7,572 nucleotides of DNA. Origin: DASSHA01 sp035693145 (GTDB taxonomy: Bacteria > Chloroflexota > Limnocylindria > Limnocylindrales > CSP1-4). The stretch lies in the NCBI GenBank assembly GCA_035693145.1, contig DASSHA010000153.1, positions 1 to 7,572 of the forward strand, given 5' to 3'. A program made the translations under genes and the position numbers. The notes below the pieces were generated by a model. That model was not told where the DNA came from, searched no databases, and saw nothing but the letters and a program-made list of their open reading frames with translations. Shown in pieces: positions 5,704 through 7,572 of this stretch (its first letter is position 1; each line of letters opens with the position of its first letter).

Positions 5704-6417
5704 GTGGTCGTTCGACCGCGGCTCGTCTGCATCCCATCGACCGACGCCGAGTTCGCCGCCGACGCGACGGCGCTGCTCGCGCGTCTGTTCGACGCGGCCC
5801 ATGACGAGGCATTCGTTCGCGCCGAGCTCGAACGCCGGCTCCGCGCGAGCTACCCGGGTGCGGTCGTCCGCCCGCAGGAGCCGCTCGCCCGGATGGCGGA
5901 GAGCGACGAGCTCATCTGGTACGCGACGAAGCGGACGTACCAATTCCGCATCGCCGCGTCGTTCGACGTATCCGCGCCGCCGGACGTCGCCTTCGGTGTG
6001 TACATCGATCGGTTCCCCGAATGGCAGCGAGCCGTCAGCCTCCGCCCGATCGAGCCGACCCGCCGGCTCGTCGGTCGTGAGTTCGCCGCGACGTACATGC
6101 TCTTCGGGATGGCGTTCGAGGGCCGCTTTCGGGTCATCGACGCGGACCCGCCGCGGTCCGTCCGCGTCGAGGCCGTCGGCTCGGGTGGGATCCGCGTCTG
6201 GTACATCACCTCGTTCGAGCCGTCCGGCAATGGGACGCACCTCGACGTGCTGGGCGATTACGACGTGCCGCCGATCCTGTTTCCCCGGCTCCAGCGTCTC
6301 GTCCTGGAACGCGTGATCGGTCGTGACATCGACCGCGCGCACGCGGATCTGCGCGAGCTGTGCGCCCGTGAGGCCATCGCGTCGACGAGCGGCCGGACGG
6401 CCATCCGCAGCGAATGA
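5704..6417 (+). CDS. SRPBCC (START/polyketide cyclase-like) family protein
   Basis: The 237-residue protein has an N-terminal helical region (about 12-48, with repeated DAEFAAD, ARLFDAAHDE and RAELERRL) that I do not recognise. A START-like helix-grip domain follows at about 82-220: FRIAASFDVSAPPDVAFGVY opens it as in SRPBCC proteins, then FPEWQ (104-108), a run of beta strands with FRVIDADPPRSVRVEAVG and VWYITSFEP, and a long closing helix from about 193. Such domains bind hydrophobic ligands. The ligand here is unknown, and no neighbour points to a pathway. I chose GTG at 5704 because GAGGGGG lies 8 bases upstream. An in-frame ATG at 5650 has no ribosome binding site and would add 18 Arg-rich residues. 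No signal peptide or membrane helix is visible, so it is probably cytoplasmic. Confidence 0.75.
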   Translation: MVVRPRLVCIPSTDAEFAADATALLARLFDAAHDEAFVRAELERRLRASYPGAVVRPQEPLARMAESDELIWYATKRTYQFRIAASFDVSAPPDVAFGVYIDRFPEWQRAVSLRPIEPTRRLVGREFAATYMLFGMAFEGRFRVIDADPPRSVRVEAVGSGGIRVWYITSFEPSGNGTHLDVLGDYDVPPILFPRLQRLVLERVIGRDIDRAHADLRELCAREAIASTSGRTAIRSE

Positions 6418-6445
6418 GTCGTGTGCAGGGCCGTGTGCCGGCACC

Positions 6446-6462
6446 GCCGCGGGGCTCGCGGC
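6446..6462. repeat. Small GC hairpin in the convergent spacer
   Basis: GCCGCG (6446-6451) pairs perfectly with CGCGGC (6457-6462) around a 5-base loop, about 30 bases after the SRPBCC stop codon. It may slow or end plus-strand transcription, but no T-run follows, and six-base GC stems are common in such DNA. Confidence 0.3.
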
Positions 6463-6494
6463 CCGCCAATCGTGGTGGACCGGTCGCGGCAGCC

Positions 6495-6533
6495 GACGCG
6501 GGCTCGGCCTTGGATCGATACCGAACCCGCGTC
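6495..6533. terminator. Long hairpin between convergent genes, possible terminator
   Basis: GACGCGGG (6495-6502) pairs with CCCGCGTC (6526-6533). After one C-A mismatch, TCGG (6504-6507) pairs with CCGA (6521-6524), giving 12 pairs around a 13-base loop. It lies 11 bases past the stop of the minus-strand LGFP gene and well past the SRPBCC stop, where both transcripts should end. No T-run is present on either strand. Confidence 0.4.
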
Positions 6534-6544
6534 ATGAGGAAGGT

Positions 6545-7572
6545 CTATGCTGGCACGACGCCGAAGTACACCTTGTACGAGGCGCCGAGGCCGGAGATCA
6601 GGTCGCTCTGGGCCTTGAAGCCGATGCCGTTGAACGTGCTGTTGTTCGTTCGTGCGGCGAGCAGGACCATCTGCTTCGCGGTCAACGTGGTCGTGGCGCC
6701 GCCGATCTTGTCGTCGCCCCAATCGAACGCGTCGCTGAGCGCGCCGCCGATGCTCGGCATGAGCGATCCGAGCGCCGGCCCGGCGATCGCGGCGACGATC
6801 GGCCCGACGACGGGGATCAGGCCCAGGGCGATCGTGCCCGCCGTATGGACGCCCATCACCACGTCCTGGACCTGCTTCTTGTAGCGGTCCGGATCGCCGA
6901 AGTCGTTCTCCATCAGGACCGTGCCGATGTTCATGCCGTACGGTCGACCGCGATAGAGCTCGAGGAGGTCCGGGCGGGCCTCGCCGGCGTCGACGTCCTG
7001 GTAGACCTGCGTCCGTTTGGTGTCGGCGACTTTCGGGGTGGTGATCGCGAGAATCGCGTACGGCTCGTCGGAGTTCGAGGCCTGGTCCCAGTCGGTCTCG
7101 CCGAAGCAGTACAGGCCGGTGTAATGGACGATGACGTCGCGCAGGTCGATCGCGCCGACGTCGGGCCACCAATAGATGCCGCCGTTCTGGAACTCGTTCG
7201 CCCGTCCGCCCTCGGCGAAGTCGACCTCGTCGGTGATCGGATATCCGAGGTACGACGTCTCCCAGCCGATGCTCTCCCACTTCCGACGGATGTCGCCGTA
7301 GATGACGTTCGCGCCGGTCACGGGCGTCCAGTAGATCGAGCCGCCGTTGCCGAAGTGGTTGAACCGGCCGACGCCGTCGGGCGTCCCGAGCTCGTCGGTC
7401 ACGGGATAGCCGAGCACCGATCGCTCCCATCCGATGCCCGCCCATTTCGCGCGGATCGCGCCCCAGATCGCGTTCGCGCCAGTCTGCGGCGTCCAGTAGA
7501 TCGACGCCGAGTTGTTGTTGAAGTGATTGAACCGCCCGATCCCGTCGGGCGTCGACAGCTCGTCGGTCGACG
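6545..7572 (-). CDS. LGFP-repeat protein with an unassigned C-terminal domain, N-terminus off the window
   Basis: The frame is open from the right edge to the stop at 6545, giving about 341 residues without the native start; a GTG at 7417 is internal. The first part is LGFP repeats, each with (V/I/S)TDE-x-x-TPDG-x-GRFNHF, then IYWTP-x-TGAN, then I-x-x-KW-x-x-IGWE and LGYP. LGFP repeats occur in envelope and secreted proteins of high-GC bacteria, so an extracellular or surface site is likely, but any signal peptide is outside the window. About 195 further residues follow, with YCFGETDWDQ, NSDEPYAILAITTPK, YQDVDAGE and GTVLMENDFGDPD. A Gly/Ala/Ile-rich hydrophobic stretch (6737-6841, AGTIALGLIPVVGPIVAAIA onward) comes next, then a polar end finishing YKVYFGVVPA. 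I recognise no catalytic motif. Binding of cell-wall or other polysaccharide by the repeats is inference. It is convergent with the SRPBCC gene and probably transcribed separately. Confidence 0.8.
   Translation of the reverse strand, partial: STDELSTPDGIGRFNHFNNNSASIYWTPQTGANAIWGAIRAKWAGIGWERSVLGYPVTDELGTPDGVGRFNHFGNGGSIYWTPVTGANVIYGDIRRKWESIGWETSYLGYPITDEVDFAEGGRANEFQNGGIYWWPDVGAIDLRDVIVHYTGLYCFGETDWDQASNSDEPYAILAITTPKVADTKRTQVYQDVDAGEARPDLLELYRGRPYGMNIGTVLMENDFGDPDRYKKQVQDVVMGVHTAGTIALGLIPVVGPIVAAIAGPALGSLMPSIGGALSDAFDWGDDKIGGATTTLTAKQMVLLAARTNNSTFNGIGFKAQSDLISGLGASYKVYFGVVPA
7136..7572 (-). repeat. Tandem LGFP repeats, two well-conserved units and one degenerate
   Basis: Unit one spans 7570-7403 (56 residues), unit two 7402-7238 (55 residues), and a degenerate third about 7237-7136. 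It keeps ITDEV, FQNGG and IYWWP but loses the KW...GWE half. The first two are clearly related at the DNA level. The array continues past the window edge, so the total number is unknown. These are coding repeats, not a CRISPR or satellite. Confidence 0.75.

Noticed and set aside
5498..5812. Upstream extension of the small membrane protein to 173 residues
   Set aside because: The extension is Arg/Pro/Ala-rich, crosses the divergent gene, and the strong ribosome binding site fits the GTG at 5497.
7136..7572. CRISPR array or satellite repeat
   Set aside because: The repeats are about 165 bases, translate in one frame as LGFP units and have no spacer structure.

Overview
The window is GC-rich bacterial chromosome with tightly packed genes and G/C-ending codons. 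No plasmid, phage, insertion-sequence or CRISPR hallmark is visible. A GlnRS gene with its own tRNA-Gln(CUG), a UvrD-type helicase ending in an HRDC domain (the mycobacterial UvrD2 layout) and an LGFP-repeat protein suggest a high-GC terrestrial lineage such as Chloroflexota (Limnocylindria-like) or an actinobacterial relative. This placement is inference and uncertain.

Layout. Positions 1-691 hold a rearranged locus. The C-terminal part of a DUF5996 protein reads on the plus strand. The segment that should precede it lies inverted on the minus strand, where it is joined in frame to the last residues of a short-chain dehydrogenase. Positions 688-2637 are a minus-strand tRNA-Gln/glnS transcription unit with a good sigma-70 promoter. 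It meets the DUF5996 gene tail to tail, and both stop codons lie within one CTAG. Positions 2727-4757 encode a UvrD2-like helicase on the plus strand, probably translated from a leaderless or nearly leaderless GTG. It converges on a minus-strand pair: a 68-residue membrane protein (5291-5497) and gluconokinase gntK (4773-5285), separated by 5 bases. A strong hairpin spans the helicase stop codon. After a divergent spacer with a symmetric dyad, an SRPBCC (START-like) protein reads plus (5704-6417). It converges, across a hairpin-bearing spacer, on a minus-strand LGFP-repeat protein that runs off the right edge.

How the genes work together. Only two functional links are supported: tRNA-Gln with its synthetase, and the small membrane protein translated just ahead of gluconokinase. 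The rest look like independent neighbours. The most unusual items are the inverted and fused DUF5996 locus, the cysteine-free UvrD2-like helicase lacking the tetracysteine linker, the small membrane protein beside gntK, and the unassigned C-terminal domain of the LGFP protein.
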